NCBI RefSeq assembly: GCF_023973825.1
Contig: NC_090123.1
Coordinates: forward strand, 851,501 to 915,500
DNA: 64,000 bases
Source: Plasmodium brasilianum
Taxonomy: Eukaryota; Apicomplexa; Aconoidasida; Haemosporida; Plasmodiidae
Reading direction: 5' to 3'
In this document: one piece after another, positions 10,501 through 21,343 of the stretch
Layout: each line of letters begins with the position of its first letter
Position numbering within the stretch: the stretch's first letter is position 1
Made by a program: the position numbers and the translations under genes
Notes under the pieces: generated by a model
Told to the model about the DNA's origin: nothing
The model's input: the letters and a program-made list of their open reading frames with translations, nothing else
Databases searched by the model: none

Positions 10501-13352
10501 CATTGAAAGAATTATAACTATAACCTTTGCTCATAGTATATTGTGAAGAAATATTATATTTCTTACTATTTAATTTGGAAGAGGGGGATTTATTCGGCTT
10601 CATATCATTACTTGTTAATGATTTTATATACCTTAGCTTTGGAATTTTCCAGTCGAATGTTTGAGGAGTTATTCGAACTTTTATATCATTAGATATAAAA
10701 AATAATTGTATTTCTTGTATTTCTTCTAAAAATGGTTGCAGCTTATCTATACCACAACGAATTTGTAATGCCTTTAAATTAAAAGACGATCCGAATATTT
10801 TTTTCACTTCTTGTTGTAGTTTAGTTAATGAGAGACTACTATTTATTGATGTTTCTTCATCACTTAGTTTTGAGTTATAATTAGTACATTCAGCAAGTGT
10901 ACCTAAAATTATTTTTACAAAAAATTGTCTTTCCTCATTCATTTTAGGCGTTTTATATTTTATTATTAAATTTTTTTCCAGCACTTTGGTGTTTTCCTTA
11001 TTATTTCCCTTATCTTGTAAGTAATCATTATCATCCTGCACTTGTTCATTTCCCTGTTTATCACTTTTCTGAGCGAGATGTCCAACCTCTGCTTGTTGGA
11101 GCGTCCCTTTGTTCGTTTCACTTTGAACGTTCGTATCTTGCTCATTTGCACCTTCTACATTTGTGTCTTCCGCATTTATGCCCTCTTCTTTTGTGCGTTT
11201 CCCTTTTTCGTCTAACTCCTTTACTTCCGCTTTTACTTCTTTTTTTCCCCCCTTCTTCCCCTCTTCTTGCACTTCTTCATATATTAGGCAGTGATCCAAA
11301 CTTCTCAACAAATCGTAAATGTTGGTAAATCCTGCATGGCTTAGATTCAAAAGTGCATTATATTTTTTGCAGTATTCCCCGGAAATGTTTTCTAGTTTAA
11401 TTCCTTTGTATCCGAATGATTTTATTAATAATATTATGTTCTTTTTTGTATGCCTATAAAAAATGCAGAGGAATATTGTGCATTGGTTTTCCATACATTT
11501 TTGTTTCTTTCAAATTTTTTTTTTTTTTTCGTATGTATGTGTGCATGTTTATATGCTAAGCCTTTTTATTTGCATACTGTTGAATCTTCTGGTATATGTA
11601 CAACGAGTTTTTTGGCTTGAATTCCGGCGCAACTGGATTTAGCTTACTCCTAAAAAAGAAAAAGAAAAAAAAAAAAAGAAAAAAATATATGCACTGTGCA
11701 TTTTAGACAGTAGCCAGAAACGGTATGCACATATGTACATACATAAATATAAATGTATACATATTTATTTATATATGTGCATAAAAGTGTGTTACGTCGT
11801 ACTCATATTTGGGGAAGGGTTCTAATCCTGTTGCTCTTTCTTCAATCTCGTCTCTAAGGCTTTTTATATACGCCGCGTCTGAGAAATTATTCTGACCTGT
11901 GAAATGCAAAATTGACAACAAAATTAGCTAGCTATTTTAGAAAATTATGACATGTGCATAAAAATTTTTGTTCATATTTTTTTGCGCAAGCGTTTTTATG
12001 CGCACGAAACGCAAACGATAACCATTTAACAAAAAAATTAAAATAAAATAAAATAAAATAAAATAAACAAGTAAATAAACAAACAATTAAACAAAAGAAT
12101 AAAAAAACAAATAAACAAATAAACAAATAAACAATTAAACAAATAAACAAATAAACAAATAAACAAATAAATTAATAAATATGCGAATAAATAAAAAAAT
12201 AAGCCATTATGACTTGTCAACTTTGCAACAGTAGGAAAACGAAGTGTGCTCTCGTTAAGCAAAGATTTATCGATGTTTAACACCACATTAACGCCTCATT
12301 TATCTGTATATTAATATGGCCATATATATACATATATATAATGCACATATATAAGTATAAGTTGTATTTTTTTTCCCGTTGTCGTTATGTAATTTGAAAA
12401 TATACTTGATTTTTTGTTCGATGATGATATATCTTCTTCTAATTTTGCACGCTCAGTTGTTCCACTTTTATGACTATCACGTTGACTTTCCTGGTATGAA
12501 AAGAACAAATTCATTTTTTTTTTTTTTTTTTCATAGGTTACTTGTCTTATAATAAATATACATATACCCATACACATATTTATTAATGCATATATAAATA
12601 CTAGAATACATGCACATGTACATACAAACATATAAGCCCATACGCATAAATTTTTACTGATATCTCTTTGGCGTTCTCTTCCACCACTGACGTTTCAACA
12701 TTAGCTTCTTCCTTACTACAAAAAGATTGAAGCATTTGTTGTGATTAGCAAATTTTTAGAGTTCAAAAAATTTGGAAGGGCCCAATATTTTTAAATAATT
12801 TTTTTTTTTTTTTGTTGTTGTAACATCTTACTTTTCAGTTGAGAACATAGAATTTTCATTTCTTTTACTTAAAACTGTTCCGCTTTTCTTTTTTTTTAAA
12901 TTTTCTTTTTCATCGTCATTATTATTACTATTATTATGATTATCTTTATCATTATTATCTTTACTATAATTATCTTTACTATTATTATCTTTACTATGAT
13001 TATCTTTACTATGATTATCTTTACTATGATTATCTTTACTATGATTATCTTTACTATGATTATCTTTACTATAATTATCTTTACTATGATTATCTTTACT
13101 ATGATTATCTTTACTATGATTAACACTATTATGATTATTGTTCAAGCAACTTTTAATATCTGCATTTGTTTTGTCACACAAGACTTTCTCATTAGTACTC
13201 GCTGCATTTTCGTTCAACTTGTCAACTTCTGTAGGTGTGTGGACATTTTTCGATTCTGCCTGTTCCTGGAAGAATCCTACTTTATTATTCGTCAAGAAAC
13301 TCAGTAGACGCGATTTGGTATCACTCATACTTAACTTTATATTTTTATCCAT
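6786..13352 (-). CDS. PAM2-motif and multi-LOTUS (OST-HTH) domain protein, 11 exons
   Basis: Exons in coding order: 13352-12832, 12715-12658, 12490-12406, 12294-12214, 11896-11803, 11649-11578, 11453-9898, 9246-8561, 8279-7593, 7352-7262, 7069-6786; the phases agree throughout and give about 1404 residues. Residues ~93-150 hold NHSKD pentapeptide repeats. Residues ~281-292 read SKLNPVAPEFKP, a close match to the PAM2 consensus (S-x-L-N-x-x-A-x-E-F-x-P) that binds the MLLE domain of poly(A)-binding protein. A LOTUS domain follows at ~305-365 (SFGYKGIKLENISGEY, then LSHAGFTNIYDLLRSL), a second at ~480-565 (GIDKLQPFLEEI), a third split by a low-complexity insert at ~780-1015 (LRRLLEEIPNIIIAGYG) and a divergent fourth at ~1134-1275 (MICSMPNVLVAGEGF). 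LOTUS domains act in germ-granule and translational-control RNPs. I infer a cytoplasmic mRNA-storage or repression factor. The least certain joins are exons 3-4 and 9-10. Confidence 0.82.
9247..9897 (-). other. Intron 7 of the PAM2-LOTUS gene
   Basis: A 651-base intron with donor GTAATA and acceptor CCACCAG. It interrupts the third LOTUS module and holds ATGTATATACAT microsatellite sequence at 9270-9390. Open frames within it have no coding character. Confidence 0.7.
12043..12175. repeat. AAATAAAC-type tandem repeat inside intron 4 of the PAM2-LOTUS gene
   Basis: Irregular copies of AAATAAAC, preceded by AAATA units at 12043-12065, fill part of the 317-base intron 12213-11897. The reverse-strand translation (CLFVYLFICLF) is a repeat artefact. 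Confidence 0.8.
12940..13130 (-). repeat. 15-bp coding repeat encoding N-H-S-K-D
   Basis: About twelve copies of a 15-base unit (on the plus strand ctatgattatcttta) encode NHSKD/NYSKD/NNSKD pentapeptides in the N-terminal part of the PAM2-LOTUS protein. Copies are nearly identical at the nucleotide level, including third positions, so the expansion is recent. Such arrays usually vary in copy number between isolates. Confidence 0.9.
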
Positions 13353-14127
13353 GTTACTTAAAAAAAAAAAAAAGGAAATATTTTTCAAAAAAAAATGTCT
13401 ACTTTGTGTGTTTATTATATAGATAACCCAAGTGAGAATTTTTAACTGTGCTTTTTTATTTTTTCCTCTTCCTTTTTTTTTTTTTTTTTTGTTTACTTGT
13501 TTTCAGAGATAAAAATATTTTTTATCTAAGCATGAAGAATGCGCATATATGTATATATATGTACGTATGTATGCATACATACGCACATATATACATACAT
13601 ACACGTATGTTTGTTGTCTTTTCGTTTACTCTTTTCGAATCGTCAATTGTAGAATGAGCAATGTAACGTTTTGTAAATTGAAACCATCATAAAATTAAAA
13701 ACATATCATGTACACTTTCTTTTCTTAATCAACGAGTAAATTCTTTTTCCTCTCTTCTGACCTAGAGTATTAAAAGTATAAGGATTGTGCTTTATACGCA
13801 TACATAAGCATATATTAATTTATATGTGTGTGTGTGTTCTAGTGTGTATGTATATATTTGTACATATATGTACACATATACATATACATATACAAATACA
13901 AATACAAAGCACGTATGTTAAAGGTACATGTAATTTTTTTCATTTTTTCATGTATCAAATATTAAAAAAGATGAGAAAAAAATAAACAGATTTGCAAAAA
14001 CCGTATTTAGGTCTTATTTTTCTTACATTTTAAAACTACTTAGTTTTATACATTTTTTTTTTTTTTTTTTCCATTTATCGAGATAATTTGGAATACAACT
14101 ATTACATATGGTGTATGTATACTCCAA

Positions 14128-14166
<39 letters not shown>

Positions 14167-14397
14167 CCAATTATTTTATATGACTTGATCTGTATTATTA
14201 CAGGAAAAAAAAAAAAAAAAAAAGTTAAAAACACGTCAGCGAGTAAATAAAATAAACAAAGCTAAGCTAAACTACAGTAAACAAAATTGAATAAGGAGTC
14301 AGGAAAAAAAATAAACATGTAGAGTAGCAAAGGGACTAATGAATTGTATGATAGAGTGTAACACACATGATTACAAATTCAATTTTTCAGATGTCTA

Positions 14398-14673
14398 TTT
14401 TTCAAAAAACCCAAAAGCTAAGTGAACAATTTTTTCTATTTTACTCGATCGGTTAAATATTCTCACATATTCTGCACATAAATATAAATATAAATACCTA
14501 CGTGCCCATATATACCTACGTACATATATACCTACGTGCCCATATATACCTACGTGCCCATATATACCTACGTGCCCATATATACCTACGTACATAATAC
14601 CTACGTACATATATACATATATATGCACGCCTATGTATAACGAGTTATCCTCCCAAGCCATTCCGCGCTGCAT
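14398..14673 (-). CDS. Possible small gene, 92 codons or spliced
   Basis: An ATG-initiated open frame begins MQRGMAWEDNSLYIG and ends EYVRIFNRSSKIEKIVHL, then AFGFFEK and a stop. Both ends have coding-like composition, while the middle is a translated 18-bp TACGTGCCCATATATACC repeat. The repeat probably lies in an intron: a good acceptor (atgtgcag) precedes EYVRIF, and several GTA donors lie before it. The product would then be a basic protein of roughly 40-50 residues. I do not recognise it. It could be a chance open frame, but the non-repeat ends are unlike the flanking intergenic sequence. Confidence 0.3.
14496..14612. repeat. 18-bp tandem repeat, TACCTACGTGCCCATATA type
   Basis: Five to six head-to-tail copies, two of them with the variant TACGTACATATATACC. 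The array is unusually G+C-rich for an intergenic repeat here. Confidence 0.85.
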
Positions 14674-16561
14674 AAACTATTTTACAAAGTTACAAGGCCC
14701 AGTATTTTGAATAAAAATTAAGTATTAAATTATAAATATATTATATAAAATAAAAAGACATTTGAATTCTTATAAAATCTAAAACATCCTCAAAATATGT
14801 CGTTACAATTACAACTTGTACTTTGGATGATAATATATTTACTCAGTGCCATATATTACAACTATACCATAACAGCAATTTTTTTTTTTTTTTTTGTGCC
14901 TTTCCTTTTTTTACTGTTGCTTATGTATTTGCACTGTGTTCAACGTATGGTCATAATAACATCAGCCTAATAATAAGGATGATAATCATCATATTAAAAA
15001 ATATAATAATCAAAGTAGTAATAATTATAATAGTAGCAATGATTATAGTAGTATTAATAGTACTAATAACAACATTATCATCATGCTAATATCATCATAA
15101 TAATAGTAGGAATTACGATAAAGTCTACCTAAACAAATACTACTACAATATTATGTTTTCTTATCACATACACTACACAAAAATATGTAACTCAAAAAAA
15201 CATTCATAAATTTGTGTGCATGTAGATACTCTTTTTTAAGAAAGACAAAGAGCTGAATTGTTCATAAAAAAAGGAAAAATATAATAAGAAGCAGATATAC
15301 CTGTTTTGTTAATATGCTTCAAATAAAAAAAATTTCAAAAAAAAAAATATAAGTTAATAATCAAATTAACTTATACAGATATTATACAGTTGGAATTAAC
15401 AAATTCGTAACGGTGCATATAATTTATGACTTGTGCAGGTGAAAAGCTCTTATTTAAAATTAAGGAAATTACAAAATCCAAGTTAAATATTACTAAAGTT
15501 ATATTGCTATTTGGGAATATTAAAAAAAAAAAAAAAGAGAAAAAAAAAGAAAGGGTAGTTCATTTTTCATTTTTAGTGAAGTTAAAAAGGGTAGTTCATT
15601 TTTCATTTTTAGTGAAGTTAAAAAGGAATGCTCATAATTATAATATTCATTTGTATTGCGTATTTATAGGTCATGTTTAAAGGGGCGTTTAAAAGGGGTA
15701 TTTAAAAAGGGTGTGTATAATGCATGTTTTAAAAGAGTATGTATAACAAAAGCTTAAAAAGAATGATTAAGTATAATGCTCATAAGGCATGCTAATAGAT
15801 CATGTTCATAAGGAAAGTTTACAGTATATATTTATATCATATGTTTTGCTTATGTATTTATAACATACATGTGTAATATGTACACGTATATATACCTATA
15901 TATATAAATATATGCTTCTTTTTTTTTTTTTTACGTACTTCTTATTTTACTTTGCTCCTATACACATTGTATGCACACCTACGTCTATCTTCCATGACTG
16001 CTTTAAATTTCCTCCGCATTTTTTATAAAAAAAAAAAAAGAAAAAAAAAAGGAATGACGGAAAGAACGCATGATGAAAAAGGACATATTTCGATAAAACT
16101 GTTCCGGCCAATATTTACTATTTTTGTGTGAGCTACATTTTACTCAAAAACATCTAATTAAAAATTAGTAAAGAGGTATACTGTCTATTCTCCAAAAAAA
16201 AACAAAAAAAAAAATTATTTTATTTATTATTTAACTACACGCAATGTACTATAAAGGAGTTCATAATATGTGTATGTATGTTCATTGCAGGTATATTTTT
16301 ATTTTTTGTCCTTTCACAGTAGTATTATCTTCATCGTTTAACATGTTAGTTTATCACTATAAGTTGATGTTCACGCAGAAATTGATAACCTACATGATAC
16401 GTATAGAGAGGAATAAACACTGTTAATTATACTCGAAAGGGAGGAAAATAAAAAAAAAGAAAGCGTTCATCTTCTATTCTTTATCTTCCATTCTTTGTCT
16501 TCTATTCGTTATCTTCTGTTCTTTAGAAATATATTTGTGATATTTGTTAAAACAAAAAAAA

Positions 16562-16914
16562 TTAAATCTTTTTTTCTACGTCTTGTAATGTATTGACCAT
16601 GCACAATTGCTGTGGTGGAGTGATGTACCACTTTGGATCATTTGAGTACACTGTGTGTTATTTATAGCTTGTCCATTTGTTCGACCGTTCTACTGTTCAA
16701 CTGTTTGGTGGTTGGACTGTTCAACTATTTAACTGCTTGACTGCTCATCTGTGTGACTGATCTCTTTCTTTTTTTATTTTCCAAAATTTGTGCATTAGGC
16801 GATACGATAAAGGAACATAACTACACACAAAAAATTTAGTAAAATTCATTTTATACCCTAGTTTGTAGTTAACCTTCCCGGCTCGTTCTTACCAATTGAT
16901 GGTAACTCAGACAT
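16562..16914 (-). CDS. Possible small two-exon gene (36 codons or longer)
   Basis: Exon 16914-16893 begins ATG and reads MSELPSI, ending at a strong GTAAGA donor in phase 1. An acceptor (aacacacag) at 16651 opens exon 16650-16562 in the matching phase, reading VYSNDPKWYITPPQQLCM and continuing to VEKKI and TAA. The first exon sits just downstream of another acceptor (tttttatag, 16942), and a further exon-like block at 17238-17205 ends in a perfect GTAAGT, so there is probably a spliced 5' UTR or longer N-terminus. The alternative end is a GTAGAA donor after LQD leading to more exons. The composition and codon use look real, but the product is not recognised. Confidence 0.4.
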
Positions 16915-17566
16915 GTGTGAGAAATATCATTCAAATGGTCCCTATAAAAAAAGGGCAAACAAAAAAAAAAAAAAAAAAAAAAAAAAAAGCATATAAGTGT
17001 TATATAACACACAAAATAAGTAGATTAATTGGAGAATCAACTTGATATATTGAGTGAGTGTCTATTAAAAAAAATAATAAAATTTTTATTTTAAAATGTT
17101 ACATATAAATAAACACATGTGCATACACATTTTCCTTGTACGATGTACTCTTTTAGTGTACATAAAATTCCCTTATAACATATCGAGAACAGTTAATAGA
17201 CACATACTTACGAAGAAGGAACGTAAGCCCATTTCCTCCATACATCTATATAAGTAGACAATCAGTTCGAATTAGAAGCATGTACACGAGCTATACACCT
17301 ATGGCTGTTTTCACGCAAGGCTAATTGCAATAGTAGGACTACCATTTTTACTCCCTGTTTTATTCGTTTTCAAAGAAATAAAAAGAAACAAAGAGGAACA
17401 GACGTACAGTGTTGTGATAAAAGACTTAGAGTTTCACATATGCACGTACATACGTACATGCATGCATATATTCACTGTTGCATATGTAACTATACCCGTA
17501 GGGGTGCGTGTTCGTCTATTTTGAACCAGCCTAGAATTAGCAGCATATAAATAGTAGCACGACTCA

Positions 17567-20500
17567 ATGAATGCCGACAAATTAGAAAAGGTACCTTCTG
17601 AGGATAACTCTGAAAGCACTTTCCAGAAAAAGAGATCGAATTACAAATATAGATTCAGGGAAGAGACGACAAAGGATGGGAAAAGGAAAAGAATAAAATG
17701 TACATATTGGGGAGAGTGTCAGACTAATACAGAGTTATTTAACCGAAATGGTAATGTAACTAATATCGGAAGTGAAAAATATGGAATGAGAAGGAGGAAA
17801 AATGTAAATTCTTTACAAAACACATATGACAATATAATAAATTATATAAAAGATAATAATAATAATATAAAGAAAATACGATATTATTTGTTTTTAAAAG
17901 CATATGAACATTCAGAATTATTTCAAATGGAAAAACAAAATAAGAAAGATCAGTTAAATATAAATAAATATAATAAATCTATAGATATAAAAGATGATAG
18001 AGAAAACCAAAGATTAAAATTATTAAAAATTTTTAAAAGTTATCATATAAAATATGAAGGGCATACAAATTTAGACACCTTATGCGATTATGCAATATAT
18101 TTTCAAGATGCAGATATACTAAATGTACTTTTAAAAAAGCAGAATTGTGATAATCTTTTTTATTATTTAGTTACTATAGGTATACCATATAATGATATAA
18201 TAGAAATGGCAAGTGTTTTTGAAAATATGAAATATTTAAAAAATTGTAATTTATATATGCTTCCATGGATATATAAAAAATTAAATGAATTCCATAAGTT
18301 CGATGTTAGTACTTATGTGTTACATTCTTTAGCTTATTCACTATCTACTCTTAGCTGTTCTTTATATATATTTATAAAATATAAAACTATTGCTGTTATT
18401 TTCCCTTTATTTATTACTTATGTAGTTTTATCTGTTCCTTTTTTATTGCAAGAAATAAATTGTGGACGTTATGTCTTAGATGGATGTATTTCTTTTTTTT
18501 GGTCCATTAATCACTATCACTTACCTATAGGAATAATACTACTTATATTGTACACTCTTTCTATAATAAAATGCATTGATCTTATATGTTTGCATATCAC
18601 CTATGTTTCTTACTATTTTATGGAAAGCACTCCTTGGGTATACAAAAATCTAGATATAAAAATATGCTCTAAGTTTAATGGCAGCAAGAACATATGTGAT
18701 TCTTCAAGGAACATTTGTTACTACAATGATCGTACTCAGACATGTGAGATGAACAGGATGAAACTGGTAAGGCCACTTTGCCTGCACGTGTGCATGTTTA
18801 TCAAATATGAACATATGCGTGTTACTTAAGACGAACACCAGCATATGCTACTTAAAATGAACATCCGCATATGCTACTTAAAATGAACACCCGCATATGC
18901 TACTTAAAATGAACATACAATCATATCATAACACATGAGCAAACGTTGCACTTTTCCCCCTCAGGGCATAAAAATATACGATACGCTATTGAGCAAGTAC
19001 GTCGAACCGAAGAACACGAAGTTTACGATGATCACAGTACTCCTTGCATTTCTTTTCCTAATTTTTTACAATTTATTTTCAAAATATAAAGTATCACATA
19101 AAATAGTAAAAATATTTGTATTCCTTCTAATTCTATTTTTTATAATTCATATTATTACTCTGCGTAATTTTACCTTAATTAATTTTTTATTAACCGATTT
19201 TAATACTAGTAAAATATTAAGTGTTCTTTTGAATCACGAAATATGGATCGTGTGCATGATACACTGCACTGTCAACATGTCCCTGCATTCGGGGATGTAC
19301 TTCTACTCCTCTAAAGGACTAAGGTGAGCACGCAAAATTTTTCAAAAGGAGATATAAACAGAGTGATATACAGATAGATGGACATACGGAGTGATATACA
19401 GATAGATGGACATACGGAGTGATATGCAGACAGATGGACATACGGAGTGATATGCAGACAGATAGACATATAGACACATGGACATATAGACACATAGACA
19501 TATAAACATATAGACATATAGACATATAGACATATAAACATATAGACATATAGACATATAGACACATAGACATATAGACATATAGACACATAGACATATA
19601 GACATATAGACATATAGACATATAGACATATAGACATATAGACATATAGACATATAGACATATAGACATATAGACATATAGACATGTAGACATATAGACA
19701 TATAGACAGATAAATAAGTAGAGGGAAAGATACAGAAGCCCTCACACAGCACGCTTCTTATCGTATGAACATTCACCCGTGAGCATGTTATATGTTCCTG
19801 CCCCATGTTAATAATCCTTTTCATTCTTTCTCCCCTCCTCACCCCTCAATTACTTTCTTTTATCAGGTTGGACGTAAATGTCATACCCATCACTTACCTG
19901 ATTGTCCTGTGTTGCTTCTTAGTGGACATGCTCCTTTTTGTAACATTCACAACTATCATTGGAGAGCATTTAAAAAATATAGATAAAAATTATTATATTC
20001 TAAAAAAGTTAATGAAAAAGAATTTATTTTATATTCTTATCCCAGTAGTTCATAACTGTTACAATACATTTACTCTCTTTTTAAGTCTAAATGTAGCAAT
20101 AATATTTTTAAGCTTTATGTTATTATCAGCTTCCAAAAGAATAGATATTTTATTTTTATCGATTAATGATATATATATTTTTAAGAGTAGTAAAAAAATA
20201 TTTCCTATTGGATGGATAGTTCTCTTTGTCATATATTATATATATAGAACTATTGATATAAATTTTATGGATACCCTATTTACACAATTATCACAAATTA
20301 TGACCTTGTTAATATTTTTTTATATAAATTTTAATTTTTTTTGGCTACGTGGAATAAAAGAAACAGCAGAAAAATTAGGAAAATATCCTTTCATTTTTAA
20401 GATACTTTTAACATTTGTCCATGAGTTTTCTTTTCTTTATTTTGATGTCCTATTTAAAATTAAAAATAGAGTTCCTTTATATTTCTTACGACAGTTCATA

Positions 20501-21343
20501 AATATATGTATTATTCCTTTCATTTCTGTAATTATGTGTCAATGGATTTTCAAAAGAAAAGAAAAGAAGGACCACTCTTCGACCATTCAAGATGTAAAGG
20601 CAATTCTGGTAAGGCCCAAAAATGTACTATGTGTTTTCTTAATATATGACTTGTACATGTTTTTTTATGACTGTGCGTAACTGTTGCTTTTGTTGTCCCT
20701 CTATGTGGGTTGCCCCGAAGAGCACGTGTATTTACCCATGGAACGCGCTTCTCCACGAACATGCTTACCCCTCGCATTGTATGCCTACCCACTTGCATAC
20801 CTACAAAATTGTATACCCACCTGCTTGTATGCCTACCCACTTGCATACCTACAAAATTGTGCACATGTGTACGAGATATATTCCCCGCTCAACCACGCGC
20901 GTGCCCGTCCCCCTTTACAGCGAAACACATGCTCACTAGCCATGGAATGCACAGATAGGTCAAAGAACATCCAGCTGCACTTCAATCAGAAATCCAAATG
21001 GAGCAAATTGTTCAACATTTATATTTTTTTTTTTTTCAAGTATTTTGGCCTAGACCTAGTGTTTATGTGCTTAATGCACGAAGGAAAAAAATTTTTCACT
21101 CAAGGAGAAAAAACCTATAAGAAGAAAAATTTAAATACTGAAATGAATCCATATATTATGTTTTTTCTTCTTTACCTAATTTATGTATACATTGTTTATA
21201 TAAATATTCCTTTATTCCAAATGATAAAAAAAAAAAAATTTTTCAAAGCTAATCATTTTAATATTTTGAATTACCCCGTATCCTTAGAAGAAAAGAAGCA
21301 AGAAAAAAATACTAATTTATTCAAGGAGTTCACAGAAAAATAA
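17567..21343 (+). CDS. Conserved polytopic membrane protein, 4 exons
   Basis: Exons 17567-18766, 18965-19323, 19867-20608 and 20921-21343 join in phase (total 2724 bases, 907 residues). The donors are GTAAGG, GTGAGC and GTAAGG; the acceptors are ctcag, atcag and tacag. The first ~235 residues are hydrophilic, with basic clusters and a helical block around residues 140-230. At least eight to ten hydrophobic segments follow, starting near YVLHSLAYSLSTLSCSLYIF. A lumenal or external loop near residues 370-400 is rich in Cys (CSKFNGSKNICDSSRNICYY), suggesting disulphides. The last exon is basic with one more hydrophobic stretch and no obvious retrieval signal. I do not recognise the family; a transporter or ER/secretory membrane protein is possible. 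Introns 1 to 3 each contain a different tandem repeat, which generates many spurious open frames. Confidence 0.85.
18830..18925. repeat. 27-bp tandem repeat in intron 1 of the membrane-protein gene
   Basis: About four copies of AATGAACACCCGCATATGCTACTTAA, some with ACATCC for ACACCC, lie entirely between donor 18767 and acceptor 18964. Confidence 0.85.
19360..19705. repeat. Tandem repeats in intron 2 of the membrane-protein gene
   Basis: Two adjoining arrays. A ~28-bp unit (GGAGTGATATRCAGAYAGATGGACATAC) is repeated three to four times at 19365-19450. An 8-bp unit (AGACATAT) is then repeated about 27 times to 19705. In all three reverse frames it gives ICLYVYMS translations, which are artefacts. 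Confidence 0.9.
20770..20865. repeat. ~50-bp duplication in intron 3 of the membrane-protein gene
   Basis: The segment TATGCCTACCCACTTGCATACCTACAAAATTGT occurs twice, linked by a related spacer, inside the intron 20609-20920. This intron is clearly richer in G+C than the neighbouring exons. Confidence 0.75.

Larger units (their letters stand above)
13353..17566. other. 4.2-kb divergent intergenic region
   Basis: This region separates the PAM2-LOTUS gene (-) from the membrane-protein gene (+) and must contain both promoters. It carries poly(A/T) tracts, a 37-bp direct duplication at 15555-15628 (gggtagttcatttttcattt...), and a tandem repeat at 14496-14600. Three short coding-like blocks on the minus strand (14398-14673, 16562-16914 and possibly 15930-16130) are described separately. 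Confidence 0.55.

Noticed and set aside
11494..11558. Two separate genes: a PAM2 protein ending at 11556 and a LOTUS protein starting at 11494
   Set aside because: Spacing of about 60 bases is implausible, and a phase-correct intron removes both the stop and the start.
12936..13307. Forward open frame with IIFTM repeats
   Set aside because: Antisense of the NHSKD coding repeat.
19311..19842. Three overlapping reverse open frames with ICLYVYMS repeats (up to 166 codons)
   Set aside because: All frames are open because the 8-bp AGACATAT array lacks stops on the reverse strand; it lies in intron 2 of the membrane-protein gene.
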